This document shows positions 54,636 through 63,208 of a stretch of 64,000 nt of DNA, in pieces. Origin of the DNA: JBAXTE01 sp037130365. GTDB lineage: Bacteria > Bacteroidota > Bacteroidia > Bacteroidales > WCHB1-69. The notes below the pieces were generated by a model, which saw only the letters and a program-made list of their open reading frames with translations, ran no database searches and was not told the DNA's origin. Position 1 is the stretch's first letter; the number at the start of each line of letters is the position of its first letter. Location: positions 101,979 to 165,978 of the forward strand of contig JBAXTE010000003.1 in NCBI GenBank assembly GCA_037130365.1, written 5' to 3'. The translations under genes and the position numbers were made by a program.

Positions 54636-55628
54636 ATGAATAAAGTGCTGCTTATATTGTTTTTAGTTTGTGTTTTTTGTGTAAAAGTAACAGCTCAAAC
54701 GGTCGATTCAACCCAATCAATAATGTATGCCCCCGATATTGATGGGGTAATAAAAACAAAAGTAGAATTTGACACTCAGCATGGGAAAATGCGTTTTGAA
54801 GTTCGAAATGCACGATTTGGAGCAAAAGGAAACATAAACAAACATTTTGGATATCGAGCAGAAATTGATTTATCTGATGAGGGGAAAATTAAAATGTTGG
54901 ATGCGTTTGTGAAAATTATGCCAACAAATAATTTAGATATCTATTTAGGACAACGAAAAGTACCTTTTGGAACTGATTATTTAAGAAGTCCTTCGGATAA
55001 CATTTTTGCAAACCGCTCATTTGTATCAAAATATGTTAATGATGGGCTAAGGGATATTGGTTTGGTATTGAATTACCGTATAAAATGTGCCGTTCCAATA
55101 GATTTGTGGGCTTCGGCAATGAATGGAACCGGCAATAATAATCCCCAGTGGATTAATAGACCCAATTACTCTGGAAGAGTCACTTTGTCTCCGTTAAAAA
55201 ATATTAGAATTGCAACCAACTTTTATCAAGGGACGACTTTGCTCGAAAAACAATTATCGATGATTGGTGGTGAATTAAGATATCAAAACAAAAATTTCCT
55301 CATAGAGACGGAGTATATGCAACGTCATTTTACTGATACATCTAGCGTTGACAGAGCCCAAGAAGGCTTCTACATACACACCTACTATAATTTTAACCTC
55401 AAAAATAAGATGATAAAAATCATTAGTCCAGTTCTTCGTTGGGATATCATGGGTGAGAATATTTTTAGCAATGAGAAAACCGCAGACCGCCTAACTGGTG
55501 GGGTGAATTTTAGCTTCGATGCAAAACAATTTATGGCAGAAATTCGGATAAATTATGAAAAATATTTTGCTGGATTTTACTCCTATCACGTTGATAAATT
55601 TGTGGTTGAGTTTGTTGCCAAATTCTAA
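54636..55628 (+). CDS. Phosphate-selective porin O/P-like outer-membrane protein (330 aa)
   Basis: The signal peptide NKVLLILFLVCVFCVKVTAQ is followed by RFEVRNARFGAKGNINKHFGYRAEIDLSDEGKIKMLDAFVKIMPTNNLDIYLGQRKVPFG, the hallmark opening of OprO/OprP-type porins. Amphipathic beta-strands continue to a C-terminal Phe (FVVEFVAKF), needed for barrel assembly. Substrate selectivity is not readable. It is a monocistronic gene with about 1 kb of non-coding DNA behind it. Confidence 0.88.
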   Translation: MNKVLLILFLVCVFCVKVTAQTVDSTQSIMYAPDIDGVIKTKVEFDTQHGKMRFEVRNARFGAKGNINKHFGYRAEIDLSDEGKIKMLDAFVKIMPTNNLDIYLGQRKVPFGTDYLRSPSDNIFANRSFVSKYVNDGLRDIGLVLNYRIKCAVPIDLWASAMNGTGNNNPQWINRPNYSGRVTLSPLKNIRIATNFYQGTTLLEKQLSMIGGELRYQNKNFLIETEYMQRHFTDTSSVDRAQEGFYIHTYYNFNLKNKMIKIISPVLRWDIMGENIFSNEKTADRLTGGVNFSFDAKQFMAEIRINYEKYFAGFYSYHVDKFVVEFVAKF

Positions 55629-55787
55629 AATTTATTTTTTACCAAAGCTTATATCAAATTATCCCAAATGATTATTTGATGAAATATATTGTTAATTCAA
55701 GTTTTGGTTACTTATACATATTTCTATTATCATTTAAATGTCTTTGTATATATTTGACATATAGCTTTTTATAAATATTAATTTATT

Positions 55788-55829
55788 TACCAAATGGTAT
55801 CATACCAAATGGTAACATACCAAATGGTA
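55788..55829 (+). repeat. Three tandem copies of taccaaatggta, 15-bp period
   Basis: Copies are at 55788-55799, 55803-55814 and 55818-55829, with 3-base spacers. Each is a near-palindrome (tacca/tggta). The array lies about 160 bases after the porin gene and is the only tandem array of this type in the window. Confidence 0.75.
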
Positions 55830-56361
55830 AGTTTTGCTATTGACTTTTAAATAAAAAAAGTTCAAATTAATGGGTTCAAATTCATCTTTCGAAAATATCT
55901 TTTACTTGAATTTCATATAGGGACAGTTTTTGTCATAGTAGGGCGGTAATTTTCTTACGATTCAACTATCGCAGAATCGTAGCAACCTCTCGGTTTTGTG
56001 CTTACGCCCTTTCTGGGCGAAACTGGATTTCTTGAACCTGACCTTTTTGATTTATATTATAATTTCATTCTAAGCCCAACGGGCTTAAAGCAACAAACCA
56101 AGTTCTAACTAGCATGGCTTGTTTGACACGCGGAACACAGAGAAGCGTCTCGTGAACAAAGGAGGATTATAAAAACGTAAGCCCTTGAATTGCAAACCAC
56201 CAAAATGATTTTGATCATTAATTTGTTAAATTATGATGCTGTTTCAACTTTAATTTCTAACTTTAACGATGAAAAATACCAAAAGAATAAAAACCAAAAA
56301 AGCTGAATGAATAAATAAAAGAGATTAAATACATATAAATTATTGCGTTAAGCAGAATTCT

Positions 56362-56476
56362 GTCTCAGAAACCGACCAAATTTCAAAATACTACAGGATT
56401 GTAAGCATAGCGCCACGTCAAGGCGTGGTTGTTGACTTGCATTTGTAGTATTGGCTCTTGGTCGGGCCTCTGAGAC
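56362..56476. repeat. Nested inverted repeat (possible structured RNA or element remnant)
   Basis: The outer arms gtctcagaaaccgaccaa (56362-56379) and ttggtcgggcctctgagac (56458-56476) pair with few mismatches. The middle arms aatactaca (56387-56395) and tgtagtatt (56444-56452) pair exactly. The inner arms ccacg/cgtgg (56413-56417 and 56424-56428) close a 6-base loop. The whole forms one long hairpin. Confidence 0.65.
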
Positions 56477-56640
56477 GATGTAGCAATGGCTACGCCGTTT
56501 TTTATTTAAATTTTTTAAACTCTTACTGTTAGATTTCTTAAGTTTGTATATTGTATCCCAAAACTGAATTATTAATTAAGTCTCATGGCAATAAAAACGA
56601 TAAAAACAACAAAATTTTATATCACAAACACATTTACAAT

Positions 56641-57234
56641 ATGAAAATAAATATCTCAATTATCATGCTTACTTTCTTTACTTTAGCTAGTTATGGACAA
56701 AATGGGCAATCATTTGAAGAAGCATCTAAGGACTCTATGGCAATGTTGCATAAGCATGATTCACTTATTTCAATTGGGGTTGATAAATTAAAGAATAATG
56801 ATCTTTCAACTGCTCTGTATTATTTTAACATTGTTATAAATAAAGGTGGTTGTTATGGTGGTGTCTATTATTATAGAGGTCGCTGTAAAGAAAAATTAAA
56901 CGATTTAAGAGGTGCTATTCAAGATTACACATTCCAACTCAAACATGAAAGAAGCCTATATTTGTTTATGAGGGACAGCACTTTTATTTCCAATATTTTA
57001 CTCGCTAGGGGTCGCTCTTATGGTCAATTAAAACAATATAATAATGCACTTAAAGATTTAAATGAAGCGGCTAAATTTTCTCCAGATAGCCCAAATATTA
57101 AAATCATATTATATTTAAGAGGGCTCGTTAAACATTATTTAAAGATGGAAAATGGAGCATGTGATGACTTAAGCAAAGCCGGTGAACTTGGAATGATGGA
57201 AGCTTATGATTTAATTAAAGAATGGTGTAACTAA
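56641..57234 (+). CDS. Secreted TPR-repeat protein (197 aa)
   Basis: The ATG at 56641 gives a signal peptide (KINISIIMLTFFTLASYGQ); earlier in-frame codons would bury it. The mature part has TPR-like helix pairs: LKNNDLSTALYYFNIVINKG, VYYYRGRCKEKLNDLRGAIQDY, LLARGRSYGQLKQYNNALKDLNEAAKFSPDS, and KIILYLRGLVKHYLKMENGACDDLSKAGELGMMEAYDLIKEWC, which is Sel1-like at the end. It is likely a periplasmic scaffold. The partner is unknown; an orphan gene follows 72 bases later. Confidence 0.75.
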   Translation: MKINISIIMLTFFTLASYGQNGQSFEEASKDSMAMLHKHDSLISIGVDKLKNNDLSTALYYFNIVINKGGCYGGVYYYRGRCKEKLNDLRGAIQDYTFQLKHERSLYLFMRDSTFISNILLARGRSYGQLKQYNNALKDLNEAAKFSPDSPNIKIILYLRGLVKHYLKMENGACDDLSKAGELGMMEAYDLIKEWCN

Positions 57235-57306
57235 CTTTACCAATAAATGATCTAACAGAACAACTAAGTTACTTCTATTTTTTTTATAATTCATTAATTC
57301 ATAACC

Positions 57307-57705
57307 ATGAAAACACAAAACAGCATTAAAAGAAATCAAACTACTGGTCAAAAAAAAAATTTAATGACACAGCTTAATGAATACATCAAGGTGCTAATTA
57401 CTGGGAAAAAAGAATCGTATCAAATAAACCGTAAACAAACATCTGCATCAGATAACTCCTTTTTTAGGTTAATCTTTGATGATTTAGATAGAGTAAAAAA
57501 TGGAAATTATGGCATTAACACTCCAAATATCAAATGGACATATTCAGAGGAGAATCACATTGATATTGACCAAATGATCAATTTTTTGAATAATGAGTTA
57601 AATAGGTTGAATGGCATACCTGAGTCATCAGAAAATATCATATTTGAAAACTTCTGCGATAGTTTCAAAGCAAACTTAATTATAGAATTCTTTGATAATC
57701 TATAA
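57307..57705 (+). CDS. Hypothetical protein (132 aa)
   Basis: I do not recognise this protein. It is polar, has no signal peptide or membrane segment, and opens with a basic stretch (KTQNSIKRNQTTGQKKN). A middle part with SDNSFFRLIFDDLDRVKNGNYGINTPNIKW and an acidic C-terminal half predicted helical (IDQMINFLNNELNRLNGIPESSENIIFENF) follow. It is probably cytoplasmic. Codon use looks like its neighbours. It lies between the TPR gene and a large secreted protein gene. Confidence 0.55.
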   Translation: MKTQNSIKRNQTTGQKKNLMTQLNEYIKVLITGKKESYQINRKQTSASDNSFFRLIFDDLDRVKNGNYGINTPNIKWTYSEENHIDIDQMINFLNNELNRLNGIPESSENIIFENFCDSFKANLIIEFFDNL

Positions 57706-57826
57706 TATCTAAACTATAAAACCAAATAAATGAAAAAATAATGATTTCATTAATATTATAACAAATTGAACAGAGAAATAATCCGAAAAATATTAAAGAC
57801 CTTAAAAACAACCAAAATTTGATAAC

Positions 57827-59875
57827 ATGAAAAAAATTCTATTCTTTATTGCTTTAATTATTGCCACTGCAACAATTCAAGCACAAAACTATCTCATTAG
57901 CTTTGCAGCAAATGGGACTGCTACTTCATTAGATAGTGTTAAAATTGAAAACCTTACCCAATCAACAAAATTGACCATTCAAGGAACAGATATTTTGAAT
58001 TTAGTTGGAGAAACTGGAATAATTGAAAATAGCTCAAGCGAGGAAGTGCTATCAATTATTCCAAATCCTATGGATGATAAAGCAATTTTGTCTTTTAATG
58101 CAAAAGAGGCAGGAAATGTTTTGTTTTCAGTCTTCGACTTGAATGGACGAACTATTTTCCAAGCAAATATGTTCATAACACAAGGCAAACAAAATCATCA
58201 AATTTACGGATTAAGTAAAGGTGTTTATATAATTAAAATACAAGGTAATAGCTTTATTTATTCTTCAAAATTGATTTGCTTAAATAGCATTGATGGAGAA
58301 CTAAAAATTGATAATGTTTCTTTTGCAAAAGACAAAAAAGACTCCGTAACACCTAAAAACACAAATACTACCGTTGCTATGAATTATACTAGTGGCGATA
58401 ATTTAAGATTTACAGGATATTCGTTTAACTGTTTTAATATTGTTATCGATATACCGACTAGTAATAAAACGATAAATTTTAATTTTGCAACTACAGTTCC
58501 TGTTCTTAATACAATAATAGCAAGTTCTGTAACATCAAATAGCGCTTCTACTGGCGGAAATATCACATCAAATGGCAGTTGTAATGTAACTGCAAGAGGT
58601 GTGTGTTACAGCACAAATCCTAACCCAACTGCTGCTGATTTTATTGTTGCAAGTGGTAATGGTACTGGACAATTTACAACAAACTTAACTGGGCTAGCTT
58701 CTGGCGTGAAATATTATGCAAAGGCTTATGCAACCAATAACGCAGGTACTAATTATGGCAATGAAATAAATTTTACAACGCTTGCTTTGCCCACAATAAC
58801 AACAAATAATATTACCTCAATAACAAATACAACCGCAAATTGTGGTGGTATTATATCAAGTGATGGTGGTGATACTGTAACTGCAAGGGGCGTTTGTTGG
58901 AGTACATCCCAACCACCTACTATTTCTGACTCAAAAACAATAAATGGTACTGGGACAGGTTCCTTTTCAAGTGGCATTTTAGGTTTAACACAAAACACAA
59001 CATATTATGTAAGAGCTTATGCAACAAATAGCGTTGGTACAGCTTACGGCAATCAAGTTAGTTTTACAACTACAGCTTTTCCAACTTTAACGACCACAAT
59101 TGCTAGCTCAATAACAATTACAAATGCTTCAACAGGTGGTGATATTACAAATGATGGAGGATCTCCTATTACATCACGGGGTGTATGTTGGAGCAAAAAT
59201 ATAAATCCAACAACTGTCGATAGCGTAAAGACAAATGGAATAGGATCAGGCGTTTTCACATGTTCATTAAACAATTTGACACCAAATACTACATATTATG
59301 TACGCGCATTTGCAATTAATAGTTCTGGTACAGAATACGGAAATCAAATAAGTTTTACTACAAACCAACTTGCAATTGGAGATAATTATCAAGGTGGCAT
59401 CGTTGCCTATATTCTTCAATCTGGTAATCCTGGATATATTGCAGGAGAAACACATGGATTAATTGCAACAACAAGTGATTTGGGTACATATTATAATCAA
59501 TGGTATAATGGGTCTTATGTTTCAATTGGTGCTACATTAGGGCCGACATCAACAACTCTTGGTTCTGGCAATTTAAATACTACTAGAATTGTAACAGTTC
59601 AGGGGAATGGAAATTATGCTGCAAAATCATGTTACGACTTAATTATTAATGGATATAGCGACTGGTACTTACCTAGCAAAGATGAATTATACAAGTTATA
59701 TCTTAACAAATCATTAATTGGGGGATTTCCAACTCCACTAAGAATGTATTGGAGTTCCAGCGAAAGCCTCGACTCTCCCACTAATTACGCAATTACAGTT
59801 CGTTTTGAAGATGGAAATTCGTTTGACGATTATAAAAACGACAACCTTGCTGTTCGTCCAGTTCGTTCATTTTAA
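57827..59875 (+). CDS. Secreted repeat protein: N-terminal sorting-like module, three Ig/FN3-like repeats, DUF1566-like end (682 aa)
   Basis: Signal peptide KKILFFIALIIATATIQAQ. Residues 76-152 look like a T9SS type A sorting domain (IIPNPMDDKAILSF, VFDLNGRTIFQ, LSKGVYIIKIQG) but sit near the N-terminus. Three repeats of about 90 residues follow (229-318, 322-415, 421-512), each with TARGVC(Y/W)S or TSRGVCWS and a YY(A/V)(K/R)A(Y/F)A strand ending YGN(E/Q)I/V-FTT. The end (515-682) is a DUF1566/Lcl-like domain: GDNYQGGIVAYIL, GYSDWYLPSKDELYKLY, YWSSSE, LAVRPVRSF. Related FISUMP-type surface proteins have a similar N-terminal module. Ligand and function are unknown. Confidence 0.8.
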   Translation: MKKILFFIALIIATATIQAQNYLISFAANGTATSLDSVKIENLTQSTKLTIQGTDILNLVGETGIIENSSSEEVLSIIPNPMDDKAILSFNAKEAGNVLFSVFDLNGRTIFQANMFITQGKQNHQIYGLSKGVYIIKIQGNSFIYSSKLICLNSIDGELKIDNVSFAKDKKDSVTPKNTNTTVAMNYTSGDNLRFTGYSFNCFNIVIDIPTSNKTINFNFATTVPVLNTIIASSVTSNSASTGGNITSNGSCNVTARGVCYSTNPNPTAADFIVASGNGTGQFTTNLTGLASGVKYYAKAYATNNAGTNYGNEINFTTLALPTITTNNITSITNTTANCGGIISSDGGDTVTARGVCWSTSQPPTISDSKTINGTGTGSFSSGILGLTQNTTYYVRAYATNSVGTAYGNQVSFTTTAFPTLTTTIASSITITNASTGGDITNDGGSPITSRGVCWSKNINPTTVDSVKTNGIGSGVFTCSLNNLTPNTTYYVRAFAINSSGTEYGNQISFTTNQLAIGDNYQGGIVAYILQSGNPGYIAGETHGLIATTSDLGTYYNQWYNGSYVSIGATLGPTSTTLGSGNLNTTRIVTVQGNGNYAAKSCYDLIINGYSDWYLPSKDELYKLYLNKSLIGGFPTPLRMYWSSSESLDSPTNYAITVRFEDGNSFDDYKNDNLAVRPVRSF

Positions 59876-59939
59876 TAATATTATCTTTTAAAATAGTTAA
59901 TCTAACGATAGATACTTTGTAAAAACTAAGGAAGCAAAT

Positions 59940-60653
59940 ATGAATTATAGTTTAGATTTGAGTGAAAATGACTTTGAATTTTCTTGGATTAATTTAAAAT
60001 CAAAGGAAATGGAGTATCAGATTGGGCTAAAAACGCTAAGAAATCTGATTATCAGTCAAGATTTATCGTTAGCTAAAATTAAAGAGAATTTTGAACAATC
60101 CATAATAAGAGATAAAACATTAAATTCATTAGATCCAAATAATAAAGCAAATTTTTATGAAGATTTTTATAATGAACAAGAACAAATTCTTGATGAAATT
60201 GATATTATTCAGCGATATTCTATGTGTGTATCCTGCTTTTCCTTTTTTGAAAGTCGGTTAAAAGAACTTTGTGAACTAATAGAGTCAAATTTTAAATTAG
60301 ACCTTAAAATTGAGGATCTTTATAGCAAAAGTGATATTTTAAGATATTGGATTTTTTTAGTGAAAGTCTTTAAAATTTCAGTTACCGAGAATCTTTTATT
60401 TAATTCAATTACGGATAAAAAAGATGTTAGAAACATAATTATTCATCAAAATGGTATTTCAAATTCAAAGCAATTGAAAAAGATCAAAAGTATTAATGGA
60501 ATTCATTTGTCTGCACTGAATGGTCAGACTCGGATTGTAATGATTGGAAGTCAATTTAATAATGATTTATTATGTGAAATTGAAAAGTTTTTTTCTGTGT
60601 TATTAAAAGCTATAGATGAACGTTATAAGGAAATGAGTGTGGAAGGGAAATAA
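59940..60653 (+). CDS. HEPN-like protein with Rx4H motif (237 aa)
   Basis: It is an all-helical protein with an R164-N165-...-H169 motif (DVRNIIIHQNG), the RNxxxH form of the Rx4-6H active site of HEPN ribonucleases. Upstream, SMCVSCFSFFESRLKELCELIESNF is the FE..L..L helix typical of these domains. No nucleotidyltransferase is fused or adjacent. A purine-rich Shine-Dalgarno-like AAGGA (59928-59932) precedes the ATG, uncommon in this phylum. Two bases after the stop the gene for a tail-anchored protein begins, so both are one unit. HEPN proteins of this kind act in toxin-antitoxin and antiphage systems; that role here is inference. It could also be a non-catalytic HEPN. Confidence 0.6.
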   Translation: MNYSLDLSENDFEFSWINLKSKEMEYQIGLKTLRNLIISQDLSLAKIKENFEQSIIRDKTLNSLDPNNKANFYEDFYNEQEQILDEIDIIQRYSMCVSCFSFFESRLKELCELIESNFKLDLKIEDLYSKSDILRYWIFLVKVFKISVTENLLFNSITDKKDVRNIIIHQNGISNSKQLKKIKSINGIHLSALNGQTRIVMIGSQFNNDLLCEIEKFFSVLLKAIDERYKEMSVEGK

Positions 60654-60655
60654 AC

Positions 60656-61051
60656 ATGAATATCAGATATTTAAATCAAATAAATTGCCAATTATTTAGT
60701 GTGAATTTTGATGATCAATGTAATACTACAAAAGAGAAGGATGCTATAATCATAAAAAAATCTATTTACATAAACAGAAATAAGCATTTTCTTGAATATT
60801 CTTTTGAAATTCCTTTTGATGCATTAATAAGCATTGAAGGGGAAACAAAGATAATAAATACAAAAATTACTTATAGTTCATTGTTTGATAGTTACAATTT
60901 ATACACATATTTAACTTTTTGGCAAAGATTACGTCTCAGGTATAATTTCAATAATCTATGGGTTCAAAAGTCCAGTAATTGGATGTGGATAATTAATGTT
61001 TTGGTTGCAATGATTGCAATTATAGCAACATTATGTAAAAACAAATTATAG
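60656..61051 (+). CDS. Small C-terminally membrane-anchored protein (131 aa)
   Basis: I do not recognise the family. About 105 residues of soluble beta-rich sequence (SIYINRNKHFLEYSFEIPFDALISIEGETKIINTKITYSS) precede one membrane helix at 109-127 (NWMWIINVLVAMIAIIATL) and a short basic tail, so the domain faces the cytoplasm if it is tail-anchored. It starts 2 bases after the HEPN-like gene with a GGAAGGGAA stretch inside that gene's end as ribosome site. It is probably the partner or regulator of the HEPN-like protein. Confidence 0.6.
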   Translation: MNIRYLNQINCQLFSVNFDDQCNTTKEKDAIIIKKSIYINRNKHFLEYSFEIPFDALISIEGETKIINTKITYSSLFDSYNLYTYLTFWQRLRLRYNFNNLWVQKSSNWMWIINVLVAMIAIIATLCKNKL

Positions 61052-61119
61052 CTTTAAAATCAATTTCAACAATTTTCAAAAACACATTACCTCAAGGAAC
61101 GACTCAATTTATAAACCAA

Positions 61120-61166
61120 AAAAAACGCAATAACAGCATGTTTTTCAAGCTGTTATTGCGTTTTTT
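61120..61166. terminator. Bidirectional terminator
   Basis: An 18-base perfect stem (aaaaaacgcaataacagc and complement) with an 11-base loop lies between the tail-anchored protein gene and convergent sodB. Confidence 0.88.
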
Positions 61167-61185
61167 GATAATTGAAAATTGACCT

Positions 61186-61770
61186 TTATTTGGTTAAGCG
61201 ATTTTTTACTTCTTCCCAATTGACTAAATTCCAGAAAGCGGCAACGTAATCGGGACGACGATTTTGAACATCAATATAATATGCATGTTCCCATACATCA
61301 CAGGTTAAAAGAGGTAAAAGCCCTTTTGTTAATGGTGTTCCAGCATTACTTTCTTGAATAATTTCGAGCTTGCCTTCTGCATTTTTAACTAACCAAGCCC
61401 AGCCTGCGCCGAAAAGGGTAACCGAAGCTTGAGTAAATTTTGTTTTAAATTCTTCGAAAGAACCAAAACTTTTCTCAATTTCTGCTAACACAACACCTGT
61501 TGGAATTCCCCCACCGTTTGGAGACAATGAGTGCCAATAGAAGGTGTGATTGAAAATTTGAGATGCATTATTAAAAATGCCACCTGAACTTTTTTTAACG
61601 ATGTTTTCTAAATCTGTTTCATGTTCAAACTCGGTTCCAATAATTAAATTATTGAGATTTGTTACATAAGCTTGATGGTGCTTTCCATAATGAAACTCTA
61701 ATGTTTGTTGTGAAATATGTGGCTCCAAAGCATTAATTTTGTATGGGAGCGATGGTAATGTAAATGACAT
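61186..61770 (-). CDS. sodB: Superoxide dismutase, Fe/Mn family
   Basis: It dismutates superoxide in the cytoplasm. Metal ligands are H27 (FHYGKHHQAYV), H75 (FNHTFYW), D158 and H162 (DVWEHAYYID). GGIFNNASQIFNH and GAGWAWLVKN, with Phe in place of the common Trp before NHTFYW, are closest to iron-type or cambialistic enzymes of this phylum. The 194-residue length is standard. It is divergent from a small lipoprotein gene. Confidence 0.95.
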   Translation of the reverse strand: MSFTLPSLPYKINALEPHISQQTLEFHYGKHHQAYVTNLNNLIIGTEFEHETDLENIVKKSSGGIFNNASQIFNHTFYWHSLSPNGGGIPTGVVLAEIEKSFGSFEEFKTKFTQASVTLFGAGWAWLVKNAEGKLEIIQESNAGTPLTKGLLPLLTCDVWEHAYYIDVQNRRPDYVAAFWNLVNWEEVKNRLTK

Positions 61771-61836
61771 AATTTTATTGTTTTTTGGTTATATATTGAG
61801 TTTTCTTTAATATTGCATAAATTTAAAACAAAGAAC

Positions 61837-62040
61837 ATGAACTTAAACCTAATAAAATCAATTTTGTTTATCACAGTACTGGTAGTTATTGCAACATCGT
61901 GTGGACAAACAAAAGAAGAAGAAGAACGAGAATTAAAGCAAGAGGACTCTATTGCAAATATCCAAAGTGATAATGCCGTTGAAAGAGCAAATGCACTTTT
62001 TGAAACAGATTCCCTGAAAACGGATACCCTTAAAAAATAA
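61837..62040 (+). CDS. Small lipoprotein (67 aa)
   Basis: A hydrophobic leader (NLIKSILFITVLVVIATSC) ends in a lipobox with Cys22. The mature part is short, charged and Glu/Lys-rich (KEEEERELKQEDSIANIQ) with no recognisable fold. The ATG at 61837 lies just upstream of the leader; a TAATATTG (61808-61815, one mismatch to TAnnTTTG) is its likely -7 box. Function unknown. Confidence 0.65.
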   Translation: MNLNLIKSILFITVLVVIATSCGQTKEEEERELKQEDSIANIQSDNAVERANALFETDSLKTDTLKK

Positions 62041-62121
62041 AAGAACCTATATTAAAACATTATTTTTTAAAGATTGTTTATCTGAAGAGGTTTTAATTAT
62101 TTCTTCTAAATAATAATGAGC

Positions 62122-62162
62122 AAAAAAAACATCACCAATTTTCTTTAGGTGATGTTTTTTTT
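62122..62162. terminator. Bidirectional terminator before gapA end
   Basis: aaaaaaaacatcacc pairs with ggtgatgtttttttt around an 11-base loop, between the small lipoprotein and convergent gapA. Confidence 0.85.
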
Positions 62163-62166
62163 ATTT

Positions 62167-63165
62167 TTATTTAGCTATATGTGCAATTAAATCGAGCACT
62201 TTGTTAGAATAACCCCATTCGTTATCGTACCAAGCCACTAGTTTTACAAAATTTGGGTTTAGCATAATTCCAGCTTCTGCATCAAAAATTGAGGTACGTG
62301 GATCGCCAATAAAATCAGACGAAACTACAGCCTCTTCAGTATAACCTAGAATTCCTTTTAATTCATTTTCTGATGATTTTTTTATCGCATCTTTAATTTC
62401 CTGATACGTTGCAGATTTTTCAATTCTACAGGTTAAATCAACAACAGAAACGTTTAAAGTAGGTACTCGGAACGACATTCCTGTAAGTTTCCCTTTTAAT
62501 TCAGGAATAACTTTAGTAACCGCCTTGGCTGCACCTGTTGAAGAAGGAATAATGTTTCCGGCAGCTGCACGTCCACCACGCCAGTCTTTTGCTGATGGTC
62601 CATCTACAGTTTTTTGAGTTGCAGTGGTTGAATGAACAGTGGTCATTAATCCCTCTAATAATCCGAAGTTATCATTGATTACTTTCGTTAATGGAGCTAA
62701 ACAATTGGTCGTGCATGAAGCATTTGAAACTATAGCCTCTCCATTATAATTGAGATGGTTAACACCCATTACAAACATTGGGGTTTCATCTTTTGGAGGT
62801 GCCGACATGACCACTTTTTTTGCGCCAGCATCAATATGTAACTGCGCTGTTTCGTTAGTAAGAAAAAGACCCGTTGATTCTACTATATAATCAGCTCCAA
62901 CATCGCTCCAGCGTAAATTCGCTGGGCTTTTTTCTGATGTTACTCTGATTGCGTTTCCATTTACAATAAGTTTTCCGTCTTTAACAGCAACTGTTCCGTT
63001 AAATCGACCATGAACGGTATCATACTTAAGCATATAAGCCATGTACTCAACATCAATCAAATCGTTGATAGCAACTACTTCGAGGTCAGTTCTTTCAACA
63101 GATGCTCTTAAAACTAAACGTCCAATACGTCCAAACCCATTAATTCCAACTTTAATTTTATTCAT
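62167..63165 (-). CDS. gapA: Glyceraldehyde-3-phosphate dehydrogenase, type I
   Basis: This glycolytic enzyme has the Rossmann start IKVGINGFGRIGR, the catalytic Cys151 in SNASCTTNCLAP, His178 in TTVHSTTATQ, and the C-terminal VAWYDNEWGYSNKV. D36 replaces the residue associated with NADP in plant forms, so NAD use is expected. The 332-residue length is standard. It stands alone with its own -7 box. Confidence 0.97.
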   Translation of the reverse strand: MNKIKVGINGFGRIGRLVLRASVERTDLEVVAINDLIDVEYMAYMLKYDTVHGRFNGTVAVKDGKLIVNGNAIRVTSEKSPANLRWSDVGADYIVESTGLFLTNETAQLHIDAGAKKVVMSAPPKDETPMFVMGVNHLNYNGEAIVSNASCTTNCLAPLTKVINDNFGLLEGLMTTVHSTTATQKTVDGPSAKDWRGGRAAAGNIIPSSTGAAKAVTKVIPELKGKLTGMSFRVPTLNVSVVDLTCRIEKSATYQEIKDAIKKSSENELKGILGYTEEAVVSSDFIGDPRTSIFDAEAGIMLNPNFVKLVAWYDNEWGYSNKVLDLIAHIAK

Positions 63166-63200
63166 TATTTATAGTTTTATTGTTTTTTATTTTTCTATTG

Positions 63201-63208
63201 CAAAATTA
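63201..63208 (-). promoter_or_regulatory. -7 promoter box of gapA
   Basis: TAATTTTG on the minus strand matches TAnnTTTG, 35 bases before the ATG at 63165. Confidence 0.5.

Larger units (their letters stand above)
55629..56640. other. 1-kb non-coding region rich in hairpins and repeats
   Basis: No credible gene is present. It contains three 15-base tandem units (55788-55829) and the inverted repeats acgattc/gaatcgt (55957-55980), cgccc/gggcg (56005-56019), taagccc/gggctta (56071-56087), a nested 115-base inverted repeat (56362-56476) and gtagc/gctac (56480-56493). The 55940-56500 part is GC-richer than its surroundings, which suggests an RNA or a decayed element. Confidence 0.6.

Noticed and set aside
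55788..55829. CRISPR array
   Set aside because: The units are 12 bases with 3-base spacers, far too short, and there are no cas genes.
56551..56640. N-terminal extension of the TPR protein
   Set aside because: It would bury the signal peptide that begins at 56641.
58753..59274. Two similar minus-strand open frames
   Set aside because: Their similarity comes from the repeats of the sense protein at 57827-59875; they are antisense shadows.
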